From: Franconibacter helveticus LMG 23732
GTDB taxonomy: Bacteria; Pseudomonadota; Gammaproteobacteria; Enterobacterales; Enterobacteriaceae
Assembly: GCF_000463115.2 (NCBI RefSeq)
Contig: NZ_AWFX01000045.1
Location: 124,001 to 188,000 of the forward strand
Direction of reading: 5' to 3'
DNA length: 64,000 nt
Both the position numbers and the translations under genes were made by a program. Of this stretch, positions 48,147 through 57,651 are shown one piece after another; position 1 is the stretch's first letter, and each line of letters begins with the position of its first letter. Under the pieces are notes generated by a model. The model had not been told where the DNA came from. It ran no database searches and saw nothing but the letters and a program-made list of their open reading frames with translations.

Positions 48147-49190
48147 TTAATTTTTTTCGCTCACCAGGAAGGTGCGAAACGGCGGCGACATCCAGACCGA
48201 GAACCCTTCGGCCTCTTTCGTCACGAGATAAACCGCCAGCCCCTCTTTTAGCGCCACCGCTTTGGCCTTTTCCGGCCCCAGCACCATCAGGCCGGTATCC
48301 CAGCCGTCCGCCTCAAGCGCCGTAGGCGAGATAACCGTCACGGAGACCAGCTTATGGGTAATCGGCCGCCCGGTGGCAGGGTCGATAACGTGGGAAAGCC
48401 GTTTACCGTCGAGTTCGTAATAGTTGCGATAGCTGCCCGAGGTGCTGATGCCATGGCCGTTGATATCAACGATCGCCTGCACGGCGTTCTCCTGGTCGGT
48501 CGGCTTTTGAATCGCCACGCGCCAGGGGTTGCCCTGCGGATTCGTCCCCCGGCTTGCCAGCGCCCCGCCCACCGAAACCAGATAGCGGCTGATCCCTTCT
48601 TGCTCCATCAAACGCGCCAGATGATCCGCCGCGTAGCCTTCCCCTACGGTCGAAAGGTCAACAAAAAGACCCGGCAGATCTTTTTGCAGAAACTGTTGGC
48701 CTGCGCGGTTTATGACCGACAGGTGCTGCAAGCCGGTTTGCGCCTTCGCGGCGGCGATTTGCGCTTCATCCGGCGTTTTCACCGGCTGTCTGGCCGGGCC
48801 GAAGCCCCATAAATTCACCAGCGGGCCGACGGTAATGTCCATCGCGCCGTCAGTCTTTGCGCCAATCCGTAAAGAAAGGGTAACGATGTCGCTCATCGCC
48901 TCTTCTACCGGCCAGGGCTGCGTGCTGGCGGAGCGGTTGAAGCGCATCAGCGCCGAGTCGTTTTTCCAGGTAGAGAGCAGCCGGTCATCGCCATCCAGCT
49001 GCGCCTGAATTTTTTTACGCAGGTCGTCTGCGCGGGCGGCATCGATGCCCGCGAGGCTCACGCGCCAGAATGTGCCCATGGTTTTGCCTTCCAGCACCAG
49101 CGGCGTCGCCTGGGTGGAAGAGGAGTTGTCGCAGCCGACGAGCAACAGCGCGCAGGCCAGCAAGCCCGCGCAAAGGGAATGGAACTTCAT
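48147..49190 (-). CDS. apbE: ApbE, FAD:protein FMN transferase lipoprotein
   Basis: 347 residues. A lipoprotein signal peptide has lipobox LLVGC with Cys20. The ApbE fold carries GKTMGTFWRVSL near the start, the DLSTVGEGYAADHL FAD-binding region, the SVGGALASRG loop and SYRNYYELDGKRLSHVIDPATG with the metal-binding HxxDP. It attaches FMN covalently to Thr residues of redox proteins such as NqrB and NqrC in the periplasm. It lies between ada and ompC, as in E. coli. Confidence 0.95.
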   Translation of the reverse strand: MKFHSLCAGLLACALLLVGCDNSSSTQATPLVLEGKTMGTFWRVSLAGIDAARADDLRKKIQAQLDGDDRLLSTWKNDSALMRFNRSASTQPWPVEEAMSDIVTLSLRIGAKTDGAMDITVGPLVNLWGFGPARQPVKTPDEAQIAAAKAQTGLQHLSVINRAGQQFLQKDLPGLFVDLSTVGEGYAADHLARLMEQEGISRYLVSVGGALASRGTNPQGNPWRVAIQKPTDQENAVQAIVDINGHGISTSGSYRNYYELDGKRLSHVIDPATGRPITHKLVSVTVISPTALEADGWDTGLMVLGPEKAKAVALKEGLAVYLVTKEAEGFSVWMSPPFRTFLVSEKN

Positions 49191-49252
49191 GCTTTTTCCT
49201 CACGCTTAAGCGGCGAGAGTACAACAAAAGCGCGCGCCGTGGATGACGCGGC

Positions 49253-49285
49253 AAATAAAAAAGGGGCCCGCAGGCCCCTTATGCA
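49253..49285 (-). terminator. Rho-independent terminator of ompC
   Basis: The stem AAGGGGCC (49261-49268) / GGCCCCTT (49273-49280) with a 4-nt loop is followed on the minus strand by a run of T residues. It lies just after the ompC stop. Confidence 0.9.
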
Positions 49286-49297
49286 ATGTCGTGCGGC

Positions 49298-50419
49298 TTA
49301 GAACTGGTAAACCAGGCCCAGCGCTACGATGTCGTCAGTACCGGTGCCAGTGGCGCGGGTAAAGTCGTTGTCATCAACCAGGTTGATTTTGTAATCAACA
49401 TAGGTGGACATGTTTTTGTTGAAGTAGTAGGTCGCGCCCACATCCACATATTTCAGCAGATCCTGGTCGCCGTAACCACCTTCGATGTCCTTACCGCGGG
49501 ATTGCAGGTAAGCCACGGACGGGCGCAGACCGAAGTCGAACTGGTACTGCGCAACCACTTCGAAGTTCTGTGCTTTGTTCGCGAAGCCGTAATCATCAGT
49601 ACGGCCGCTGCCGTTGGAGGTACCGAAACGGGTAGCGTTGTAAGTCTGGGAGTACTGCGCCGCCAGGTAGATGTTGTTAGCGTCGTATTTCACGCCGCCG
49701 CTGTAAACTTCAGCGTGGTCGCCGTTGCCGTATACGCCAGCCGCGTTCTGGTCAGCGGTACGCTTGGAGGAGCTGGCTGCTGCGCCGATAGCGAAACCTT
49801 CGCCCAGATCGTAAGTCAGGGACGCGCCGTAGCCGTCGCCGTTCTGTTTCAGCAGGCTGCGACCGTTAGCGACGTCGTTTTCACCGCTGACGCTGCCGTT
49901 TTTACCCTGATATTGCAGAGCAAAGTTCAGACCGTCGACCAGACCGAAGAAGTCGGTGTTGCGGTAGGTGGCTACGCCGTTAGCGCGAGATTGCAGGAAG
50001 TTGTCCGCGCCGTAAGTGTCGCCGCCGAATTCCGGCAGAACGTCGGTCCAGGAGGTCACGTCGTAGATTACGCCGTAGTTACGACCGTAGTCGAAAGAAC
50101 CGGCATCGCCGAATTTCACGCCCGCGAACGCGACACGAGACCAGGAACGGTTAGTGGTTTCCGCGTCGTTACCCTGGATCTGGTATTCCCACTGGCCGTA
50201 GCCGGTGATCTGATCGTTAACCTGGGTTTCGCCTTTGAAACCGATACGCATGTAAGTCTGGTCGCCGTCGTTGCCAGCGTCGTCAGAGAAATAGTGCAGG
50301 CCGTCAACTTTGCCGAACAGGTCTAATTTGTTGCCGTCTTTGTTATAAATTTCAGCCGCCTGTGCGGCGCCTGCGACCAGCAGAGCTGGGATAAGCAGGG
50401 ATAGTGCTTTAACTTTCAT
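49298..50419 (-). CDS. ompC: OmpC, outer-membrane porin
   Basis: 373 residues. A 21-residue signal peptide ends AGAAQA, and the mature start is [19 protein letters not shown]. The 16-strand trimeric porin shows the constriction-loop motif [13 protein letters not shown] and the terminal aromatic LVYQF. It passes small hydrophilic solutes. It is identified as OmpC rather than OmpF by its place next to micF, rcsD and apbE. The leader before ATG contains GGCATATAAC, the site paired by MicC in E. coli, and AGAGGG as ribosome-binding site. OmpR/EnvZ control is inferred from family and context. Confidence 0.95.
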   Translation of the reverse strand: MKVKALSLLIPALLVAGAAQAAEIYNKDGNKLDLFGKVDGLHYFSDDAGNDGDQTYMRIGFKGETQVNDQITGYGQWEYQIQGNDAETTNRSWSRVAFAGVKFGDAGSFDYGRNYGVIYDVTSWTDVLPEFGGDTYGADNFLQSRANGVATYRNTDFFGLVDGLNFALQYQGKNGSVSGENDVANGRSLLKQNGDGYGASLTYDLGEGFAIGAAASSSKRTADQNAAGVYGNGDHAEVYSGGVKYDANNIYLAAQYSQTYNATRFGTSNGSGRTDDYGFANKAQNFEVVAQYQFDFGLRPSVAYLQSRGKDIEGGYGDQDLLKYVDVGATYYFNKNMSTYVDYKINLVDDNDFTRATGTGTDDIVALGLVYQF

Positions 50420-50749
50420 CTTATTAACCCTCTATTGTTATATGCCTTTTTTATTTGCCACTGCGTACTGACGCTTTTCACATCAGTCGGCGAACCCATT
50501 CTCCGCAAAAAAGCAGAATAATCCAATGCGAATATGATACGAAAACTTTGAAAATGTATATTTTATGCCGCGAGGTGTAACAGGATATTAATAACGGGGA
50601 ACTTTTTTAGCGCACCAATTGCTAAAAATATTCGCATTATTTATCAAGCAAATATAAATAAATCAATAATTTCAATGCGATAATACAGGATATTTTTGAC
50701 CGCACTGATTGCCAAAACAGCACAGGCGATCCCGTCTAAAATTACTCTC
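50420..50749 (-). promoter_or_regulatory. ompC promoter region shared with micF
   Basis: On the minus strand GTATCATATTC and GGATTATTCTGC (about 50555-50515) match the E. coli ompC promoter and transcription start region, about 95-130 nt before ATG. Further upstream is AT-rich DNA with C/A-phased segments suited to OmpR binding. The individual OmpR boxes were not assigned. Confidence 0.7.
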
Positions 50750-50842
50750 GCTATCATCATTAACTTTATTTATTACCGTCATTCAGATCTGAATGTTCGA
50801 TTTACCCCTATTCCTGCCGGATGCTCGCATCCGGTTTTTTTT
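50737..50842 (+). promoter_or_regulatory. micF promoter -10 and transcript limits
   Basis: TAAAAT (50737-50742) stands 8 bp before the predicted first base of MicF. No good -35 box is present, as expected for an OmpR-activated promoter. The transcript would end at the T run 50835-50842. Confidence 0.55.
50750..50842 (+). ncRNA. micF: MicF, antisense sRNA repressing ompF
   Basis: 93 nt, the length of E. coli MicF. The 5' part GCTATCATCATTAACTTTAT and onward to TATTACCGTCATTCA is identical to E. coli over the region that pairs with the ompF ribosome-binding site. The middle differs slightly (AGATCTGAATGTTCGATTT). The terminator CCGGATGC (50817-50824) / GCATCCGG (50827-50834) plus eight T residues closes it. 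Divergent from ompC, as in E. coli. With Hfq it blocks ompF translation. Confidence 0.93.
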
Positions 50843-51266
50843 ACCTGAATTTACCCGCTTCGTTATTATCCCGTCACGTTAATAAAAAAATTAACGACTA
50901 TTAATTAATCAATTTCTGTTTTAGCCATCTGTTATTACTCTGATTAAATTTATGGCTTCTTTTAGTCAGGGAATTTTTAATACTCGCCGTTCCCGGCCTC
51001 TTTTTTAGCCATCGACTGTACTTTTAATGCGCAAGAGACCGGAGCCGTGGAGCCGCCCGCATGATTGTTATTTAGCGCAGTTATCATCCATCTGGAAAAT
51101 CATACGTTTCGCTTTATACTGCATGATTTGCGATACTGGCGAACATCCGGAAACGCTCTCTGCCCTTTACCGCACCGCGTTACGACAGCGAGACGTTTCC
51201 CGATACAGGCAGCAAGCGGTTTTCTTTTTTTCATTACGGCGCATGGCCGGTGGATTGCACACAACG
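50843..51266. other. Spacer between micF and rcsD
   Basis: About 420 bp. The first half is AT-rich. The reading frame of rcsD is open upstream to 51027, but that part lacks similarity to RcsD and is not AGGAG-preceded, so it is treated as non-coding leader and promoter DNA. No RNA gene or repeat was recognised. Confidence 0.6.
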
Positions 51267-53936
51267 ATGAGTCAGTCAGACGCGATGATCCCCAACAAGT
51301 TTTCCCTGTTACCGGGCAGTATTACCCGTTTCTTTTTATTGCTGATCGTAGTGTTGCTGGTTTCGCTGGGCGTAATGGTGCAAAGCGCGGTTAACGCCTG
51401 GCTTAAAGACAGAAGCTATCAGATTGTCGATATCACCCGCGCCATGCATAAGCGGGTAGATACCTGGCGTTACGCGACCTGGCAGATCTACGACAATATC
51501 GCTGCCGCCAATTCCGCCTCCGAAGGCGCGAATCTTCAGGAAACGCGGCTGCGCCAGGATGTCTATTACCTGGAAAAGCCGCGCCGTAAAACCGAAGCGT
51601 TGATTTTCGGCTCTCATGACAGTTCAACGCTTGAGATGACCCAGCGTATTTCAACCTATCTTGATACCCTGTGGGGCGCAGAAACCGTACCCTGGTCGAT
51701 GTATTACCTGAACGGCCAGGATAACAGCATGATCCTTATCTCCACCCTGCCGCTAAAAGATCTCTCCTCCGGCTTTAAAGAGTCTTCGGTAGGCAATATT
51801 GTCGACTCCCGCCGCGCAGAGATGTTGCAACAGGCTAACGCGCTGGATGAACGGGAAAGCTTCTCGCCCCTGCGCCGGCTCGCCTGGCAAAACGGCCACT
51901 ACTTTACGCTACGCACGACCTTTAACCAGCCAGGGCATCTTGCAACCGTTGTGGCGTTCGATTTACCGATTAACGACCTGATCCCCCCCGGCATGCCGCT
52001 GGAAAGTTTCCGCCTTGAGCAGGACAACGGCCAGGCTACGCTCTCCGGCACCGATAAAGAGACGCCAGACAGCGTCACGATTAACTTCAATAGCTCGCGC
52101 ATTGAAATTGCCTCGCCGTTAAGCTCCACCAACCTTCGCCTGGTATGGGAAGTCCCGTTCGGCACGCTGATGATGGATACGCTGCAAAACATTTTGCTGC
52201 CGCTGCTGCTGAATCTCGGCCTGCTGGCACTGGCGCTGTTCGGCTACACCACATTTCGCAACCAACCTACGACCCGCCCCCAGGAAACCCCGAGCGGCAA
52301 TAATAAAGAATTACATATGCTGCGGGCTCTGAATGAAGAGATTGTCTCGTTGCTGCCGCTTGGCCTGCTGGTGCATGACCAGGAGAGCAATCGCACGGTC
52401 ATCAGCAATAAAATTGCCGACCATTTATTGCCGCATCTCAATTTACAGAACATCACCTCTATGGCCGACCAGCATCAGGGGGTGATCCAGGCGACGGTTA
52501 ATAATGAGCTTTATGAAATCCGCCAGTTTCGCAGCCAGGTCGCGTCGCGCACGCAGATATTTATTATCCGCGATCAGGACCGCGAAATTCTGGTAAATAA
52601 AAAGCTCAAGCAGGCGCAGCGCCTCTATGAGAAAAATCAGCAGGGTCGCGCCGCCTTTATGCATCACATGGGCGAGGCGTTAAGCGCGCCGGTGAAGCAG
52701 CTGGCCGAGCAGGCCACCGCCCTGCATAGCGATGAAAGCCTGGCGCTTGCGGATCAGGCAGACCGGATTGTGCGGCTGGTGGAGGAGATTCAGCTGGCGA
52801 ACCAGCTTGAAGCGGATAGCTGGAAAAGCCACAGCAGCGCTTTCGTCATTCAGGATTTGATCGACGAAGTGGTGCCTGAAGTCCTGCCCGTTATTAAGCG
52901 CAAAGGGCTGCAACTGCTTATCAATAACCAGCTGCCGGCACATGAAGAGCGTCACGGCGACCGCGAAGCGTTGCGTAAAATTTTGCTGATGCTGCTTCAT
53001 TACTCCGTCACGACAACGCAGATGGGGAAAATTACGCTGGAAATCAGCGCGGAAGAGCATGAGAAAGAGCGTTTGCTGCTGCGCATTCTTGATACGGGCG
53101 ACGGCATTAATACCAGCGAAATCGATAACCTGCACTTCCCGTATCTTAATGACACCTCCGGCGACCGCTTCGGCAAGGCTAACGGACTGACCTTCTGGCT
53201 TTGCAACCAGCTTGCGCGCCGTCTGGGCGGCAGCCTGAACATTAAATCTCGCCAGGATCTGGGCACCCGTTATTCGCTGCATGTCACCATGGCGGCAGAG
53301 CCGGTGAATGAAGCCGAGCGTGAAGAGGGCCTGCTGGACGATGTGATAGCGATGGTGGATGTCACCTCCAGCGAAGTACGCAATGTAGTTGTTCGCCAGC
53401 TTGAACAGTGGGGAGCGACCTGCATCACGCCGGATGAAAGACTGGCGAGTCAAGAGTTTGATCTGTTTTTAACAGATAATCCGTCTAATCTTACTGCCAA
53501 TGGCTTGCTTTTAAGCGATGATGAGGACGGCGTGAAGCGAATCGGCAACGGTAAGTTCCGCGTCAACTTCAACATCAGTAATGCTATGCAGGAAGCGGTG
53601 CTACAACTTATAGAGGAGCAGCTGGCACAGGAAGAAGTTCCCGAGTCACCTTTGGGCGGCGATGAGAATACGCAGCTCCATGCCAGCGGCTATTACGCGC
53701 TGTTTGTCGACACGGTACCGGACGATGTTCAGAGACTGTATACTGAATCAGCAGCGGGCGACTACGCTACGCTTGCGCTGACCGCGCATCGCCTGAAAGG
53801 GGTGTTTGCAATGCTGAATCTGATACCCGGCAAGCAGTTATGTGAAACGCTGGAGCATCATATTCGTGAGAACGATGCACCAACCATAGAAAAATATATC
53901 AGCGACATTGACGCTTACGTCAAAAGCTTGCTGTAG
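51267..53936 (+). CDS. rcsD: RcsD, phosphotransfer protein of the Rcs relay
   Basis: 889 residues from ATG 51267 (MSQSDAMIPNKFSLLPGSITRFF), matching the E. coli start (MNQSDRTMPNKFSLLPG). An 80-residue longer open frame was rejected. Transmembrane helices lie at about 18-40 and 300-325 around a periplasmic sensor domain. A degenerate histidine-kinase-like region and an ABL domain follow. The C-terminal HPt domain has phospho-accepting His841 in LTAHRLKGVFAM. It passes phosphate from RcsC to RcsB. It lies 16 bp before rcsB. Confidence 0.95.
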   Translation: MSQSDAMIPNKFSLLPGSITRFFLLLIVVLLVSLGVMVQSAVNAWLKDRSYQIVDITRAMHKRVDTWRYATWQIYDNIAAANSASEGANLQETRLRQDVYYLEKPRRKTEALIFGSHDSSTLEMTQRISTYLDTLWGAETVPWSMYYLNGQDNSMILISTLPLKDLSSGFKESSVGNIVDSRRAEMLQQANALDERESFSPLRRLAWQNGHYFTLRTTFNQPGHLATVVAFDLPINDLIPPGMPLESFRLEQDNGQATLSGTDKETPDSVTINFNSSRIEIASPLSSTNLRLVWEVPFGTLMMDTLQNILLPLLLNLGLLALALFGYTTFRNQPTTRPQETPSGNNKELHMLRALNEEIVSLLPLGLLVHDQESNRTVISNKIADHLLPHLNLQNITSMADQHQGVIQATVNNELYEIRQFRSQVASRTQIFIIRDQDREILVNKKLKQAQRLYEKNQQGRAAFMHHMGEALSAPVKQLAEQATALHSDESLALADQADRIVRLVEEIQLANQLEADSWKSHSSAFVIQDLIDEVVPEVLPVIKRKGLQLLINNQLPAHEERHGDREALRKILLMLLHYSVTTTQMGKITLEISAEEHEKERLLLRILDTGDGINTSEIDNLHFPYLNDTSGDRFGKANGLTFWLCNQLARRLGGSLNIKSRQDLGTRYSLHVTMAAEPVNEAEREEGLLDDVIAMVDVTSSEVRNVVVRQLEQWGATCITPDERLASQEFDLFLTDNPSNLTANGLLLSDDEDGVKRIGNGKFRVNFNISNAMQEAVLQLIEEQLAQEEVPESPLGGDENTQLHASGYYALFVDTVPDDVQRLYTESAAGDYATLALTAHRLKGVFAMLNLIPGKQLCETLEHHIRENDAPTIEKYISDIDAYVKSLL

Positions 53937-53952
53937 CAAGGTAGCCTAATAC

Positions 53953-54603
53953 ATGAACAATATGAACGTAATTATTGCCGATGACCATCCGATTGTTCTG
54001 TTCGGCATTCGTAAGTCTCTTGAACAAATCGAGTGGGTGAACGTTGTCGGTGAGTTCGAAGATTCCACAGCATTGATCAATAACTTGCCAAAGCTTGACG
54101 CGCACGTCCTTATCACCGACCTCTCTATGCCGGGCGATAAATATGGCGATGGCATTACGCTTATCAAATACATTAAGCGTCATTTCCCGAACCTCTCGAT
54201 TATTGTTCTGACCATGAACAATAATCCGGCTATCTTAAGCGCCGTACTGGATCTGGATATCGAAGGCATCGTACTCAAGCAAGGCGCGCCGACCGATCTG
54301 CCCAAAGCGCTGGCGGCGTTGCAAAAAGGCAAGAAATTCACGCCGGAAAGCGTCTCTCGCCTGCTGGAGAAAATCAGCGCTGGCGGTTATGGCGACAAAC
54401 GCCTGTCGCCGAAAGAGAGCGAAGTGCTGCGCCTTTTTGCTGAAGGTTTCCTGGTAACGGAAATCGCCAAGAAGCTTAACCGCAGCATTAAAACCATCAG
54501 CAGCCAGAAAAAATCGGCAATGATGAAGCTTGGCGTCGATAACGACATCGCCCTGCTTAACTACCTCTCTTCCGTAAGCCTGACGCCTGCGGACAAAGAC
54601 TAA
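53953..54603 (+). CDS. rcsB: RcsB, response regulator of the Rcs phosphorelay
   Basis: 216 residues, as in E. coli and almost identical. The receiver domain has Asp11/Asp10 in IIADDHPIV, phospho-acceptor Asp56 in LITDLSMPG and Lys109-region VLKQGAP. A LuxR-type helix-turn-helix occupies about 150-205 (LSPKESEVLRLFAEGFLVTEIAKKL). It controls capsule, motility and envelope stress genes, alone or with RcsA and other partners. Cotranscribed with rcsD and probably also from a promoter inside rcsD. Confidence 0.97.
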   Translation: MNNMNVIIADDHPIVLFGIRKSLEQIEWVNVVGEFEDSTALINNLPKLDAHVLITDLSMPGDKYGDGITLIKYIKRHFPNLSIIVLTMNNNPAILSAVLDLDIEGIVLKQGAPTDLPKALAALQKGKKFTPESVSRLLEKISAGGYGDKRLSPKESEVLRLFAEGFLVTEIAKKLNRSIKTISSQKKSAMMKLGVDNDIALLNYLSSVSLTPADKD

Positions 54604-54672
54604 AAAAAAGCCCTCGCCATGTTGTGAGGGCTTTTTTATTTCAAGCGCGACGTTTACCCGTCGCGCTTTTTT
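54603..54672. terminator. Tandem terminator hairpins between convergent rcsB and rcsC
   Basis: Hairpin 1 is AAAAAAGCCCTC (54604-54615) / GAGGGCTTTTTT (54626-54637), with A/T runs on both sides, so it works in both directions. Hairpin 2 is AAGCGCGACG (54643-54652) / CGTCGCGCTT (54659-54668) with T residues after it on the plus strand. Together they insulate rcsDB from rcsC. Confidence 0.9.
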
Positions 54673-54679
54673 ATGGTTA

Positions 54680-57526
54680 TTACCGCGCCCGGCGCACACG
54701 CTCGGCGTAAACCGCCAGCGTCTGCTTAAGCACATCCAGCGTCACCGGCTTGGAAAGACAGCTGTCCATGCCCGATTCAATACAGCGCTGTTTTTCTTCC
54801 GCCAGGGCGTTTGCCGTCACCCCGACTACCGGCAGCGTCAGACCAAGCTGGCGAATGCGCTGCGTCAGGCGGTAACCGTCCATGTTCGGCATGTTCACGT
54901 CGCTCAGTACGATATCAATATGATTTTTACTCAGTACGTTAAGCGCATCCACGCCGTCATTAGCCGTTTTGCATTGATAGCCAAGCGATCCCAGCTGATC
55001 GGCAAGCAGACGGCGGTTAATCGGATGATCGTCAACCACCAGGATCATCATGTCGTCGTTTTGCTCGGTGTCGCTGGCCCCCGCCTGGAGCGCTGGCGAG
55101 CCTGAAGGCACATCCACGTTAATGCTGTAAATACGCCCAAGCAGGCTGATGACGTCATGCGGCGAAGCGACGCTGTGCATCCAGACGCCGGCTGCCCGCT
55201 CCAGCGGAATGCCGATATGGCGGCGGCAGAACACAATCGCCGCGCGGCCGCGCCAGGCGCTGCTCAGCTCATCATCGGTTATCAACACATCTTCTTTATC
55301 AGGCTCTTCCCCGGCATAACACTGTACCCGGATGCCATTTTGCTCCAGTAGCGTCTGGAGATAATGGTTAAGCGAAGCGTTACGCACTGCGAGCCAGCAG
55401 CGCTTATCGGCAAGCCCGTCGACGCTGCCTTTTGGCGGCGTCTGCGCCTCGTACAGCGGGATACGCACGGTAAACTGGCTGCCCATGCCAGGTTCGGTGT
55501 CCACCGAAATATCGCCATCCATCATGCTGATAAGCTTTTCACAAATCGCGAGGCCAAGCCCGGTGCCCTGGAAGTTGCGCTGCACGCCGGTTCCCACCTG
55601 GAAGAAGGGGTCGAAGAGGCGTACGACCTCTTTCGCCGGAATACCGACGCCGGTGTCGCGCACCCGGAAGCTCAGATAATCCCCTTCCACCTGCACGTGC
55701 AGGATAATGCAGCCAATATCGGTAAACTTAATGGCGTTGCTTAACAGGTTGGAGATAACCTGTTGCAGACGCATCGGGTCGCCCTGCAACGTGAGCGGCA
55801 CCTCTGGCTCAATAAAGCAGTAGAGCCCGAGCTGTTTTCGCACCACCAGCGGCAGGTAGTTGGCGGCGATATGACTCATCACTTCACGCGGCGAAAATTC
55901 GCGCGGCTCGATTTTGAGCTGTTCAGACTCAATCTTCGAGAAGTCCAGAATATCGCTAATGATTTTTAGCAGCAGGCTGGACGAGTTGTTCATCGCCGTT
56001 ACCAGCCTGTCCACCCCTTTCGGCAAGGCTTTGGTTTGCAGCAGATCAAGGTTGCCGATTATACCGTAAAGCGGCGTGCGCAGCTCATGGCTGACCGTCG
56101 CGAGGAACATCGATTTTGACTGGCTCGCCTGTTCCGCCGCCTGGGCCATATCCTGTAGCGACTCCTCCATTTTCACGCGCGCCGAAACGTCCACGAGCAC
56201 GCAAATAGCTACGTTTTCATTGCGATAGCGTGAATGCACAAAGCTGATTTGCAAATTGGTGTTGTTGCTGGTTAATACGTCGACGAAGTTCACCTGCTGG
56301 CCGCAGATAATCTGCGTCAGCCGCTGGCGGTCCTCATGAGTGAGCATGTTGAGGTAGTTATGCGCCAGTTCGTTAGAAAGGATGTTGGTGCCGTCGATGG
56401 TGCGCAAAATACAGATGCCCACCGGCGCAGAGGCGACAATCTTGCGGTTAAACTGCTCGTGTTCCTCCAGCCGCTGGGCGTCATTTTCCGCCGGGATAAA
56501 AATACGCCGCTCGTACATGCGCGCCAGCGTAAAGAGCACAATGCCCACCAGCACGTTCAGCAGCACGGCGTTAAGAATCAGCATGCGAATGCGCTCCAGC
56601 ACCATGTCCACTGGTACGGAATAGACAATGCTGAGCGAAGAAGGCGGCAGCGTTTTCTTGAGAATTAACTGCTTAAAGCGAGCGGTGTAGCCAAACCAGG
56701 TGCGCTCCTGCGCCCAGCGGGTGTCTGGCTCAATGCGCATTTCCGGTCCGGTTAAAGAGAGCAACGGATGGCCGCTTTCATCAAGGATGGTCACCCCCAT
56801 CGGCAAACTGCCTGGCGTATAGAAGTTTTCCATGCGGATGGTCTGCTCAATGCCGAGCAGCGCTTGCAGACGGTTGCCCGGGTAGACCGGCGTCAACGAG
56901 TAGAAGTAGCCGATGCCGGGCCGCGGCCCTTGTCCGACCCAGTAAAGGCTGTTGCCCCGCTCTTCCTGCGGCGCGTTGCGGTATTTCATGATGCGCTCGT
57001 GCAACGCCTGCAACGTTTTGTCGCGCTCAAGCGGCATATCACGCAGCCCAAAATCCGCCATGCACAGGTTGTCTGAACCAATCAAAAAGACGCGGTTGAG
57101 ATCGTAGGCGGCTGAGAAATTATCGTGCCAGTAGCGTAAAAACCAGGAAAGCGACTGCAACGAGCCGCGCCAGGCGTTGCCAAGGGTGTTGCAGTCTGAA
57201 TCGGGAAAGAGCGGCACAAACGTCGGCGTATCCAGCCGGTCGTCTGACTGCTGGCTCATTCTCAGCGTTTTATCGTCGTTCTGTAGCTGATTTTCCGCGA
57301 TATATTTCAGCTCTTTCATGACGTCCGACGTACGCTGGATGTAGCGCTGCGCCTGGTCATAGCTCAGGTTAAATTCCTGATGGATCTCCGCCTCTTTATC
57401 GTGAAGCGCGCCAACAATATAAAATACCGAAAACAGCGCGATAAGCAGCCACAGTAACAGGGCTAAAGCCCGGAAAAGATAGCGGGAGACTTTAAGCGTC
57501 GTGCGAAAATTGACGAAGTATTTCAA
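54680..57526 (-). CDS. rcsC: RcsC, hybrid sensor kinase of the Rcs phosphorelay
   Basis: 948 residues if it starts at TTG 57526 (encoding LKYFVNFRTTLKVSRY). This aligns with the E. coli N-terminus MKYLASFRTTLKASRY, and no ATG stands nearby. An ATG at 57604 would add 26 unrelated residues. Two transmembrane helices (about 20-42 and 314-336) flank a periplasmic domain. Then come PAS-like and kinase domains with phospho-His480 in TVSHELRTPLYG and the ATP-binding GTGLGLAICEK. An RcsC-ABL domain and the C-terminal receiver with Asp876 in IVLSDVNMPNMDG follow. It senses envelope stress through RcsF/IgaA and passes phosphate to RcsD. Convergent with rcsB. Confidence 0.93.
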   Translation of the reverse strand: MKYFVNFRTTLKVSRYLFRALALLLWLLIALFSVFYIVGALHDKEAEIHQEFNLSYDQAQRYIQRTSDVMKELKYIAENQLQNDDKTLRMSQQSDDRLDTPTFVPLFPDSDCNTLGNAWRGSLQSLSWFLRYWHDNFSAAYDLNRVFLIGSDNLCMADFGLRDMPLERDKTLQALHERIMKYRNAPQEERGNSLYWVGQGPRPGIGYFYSLTPVYPGNRLQALLGIEQTIRMENFYTPGSLPMGVTILDESGHPLLSLTGPEMRIEPDTRWAQERTWFGYTARFKQLILKKTLPPSSLSIVYSVPVDMVLERIRMLILNAVLLNVLVGIVLFTLARMYERRIFIPAENDAQRLEEHEQFNRKIVASAPVGICILRTIDGTNILSNELAHNYLNMLTHEDRQRLTQIICGQQVNFVDVLTSNNTNLQISFVHSRYRNENVAICVLVDVSARVKMEESLQDMAQAAEQASQSKSMFLATVSHELRTPLYGIIGNLDLLQTKALPKGVDRLVTAMNNSSSLLLKIISDILDFSKIESEQLKIEPREFSPREVMSHIAANYLPLVVRKQLGLYCFIEPEVPLTLQGDPMRLQQVISNLLSNAIKFTDIGCIILHVQVEGDYLSFRVRDTGVGIPAKEVVRLFDPFFQVGTGVQRNFQGTGLGLAICEKLISMMDGDISVDTEPGMGSQFTVRIPLYEAQTPPKGSVDGLADKRCWLAVRNASLNHYLQTLLEQNGIRVQCYAGEEPDKEDVLITDDELSSAWRGRAAIVFCRRHIGIPLERAAGVWMHSVASPHDVISLLGRIYSINVDVPSGSPALQAGASDTEQNDDMMILVVDDHPINRRLLADQLGSLGYQCKTANDGVDALNVLSKNHIDIVLSDVNMPNMDGYRLTQRIRQLGLTLPVVGVTANALAEEKQRCIESGMDSCLSKPVTLDVLKQTLAVYAERVRRAR

Positions 57527-57608
57527 GGTGGCACCGGTAGCCGTCGACAGGTGATGGTAAATGCCGTTTAAGGTAGCCGTAAAAAGCCAGGGTCGCAACG
57601 GCAAAGCA

Positions 57609-57630
57609 AAGGGCCGGTTTCCCGGCCCTT
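57609..57630 (-). terminator. Probable terminator of gyrA
   Basis: The 9-bp stem AAGGGCCGG (57609-57617) / CCGGCCCTT (57622-57630) lies just after the gyrA stop. The T tract on the minus strand is short and interrupted, so efficiency may be moderate. Confidence 0.7.
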
Positions 57631-57651
57631 ATCTTACGCATAACGAATCGC

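Noticed and set aside
51027..51266. 80-codon N-terminal extension of rcsD
   Set aside because: Not similar to RcsD, would precede the first membrane helix, and E. coli RcsD starts at the position equivalent to 51267.
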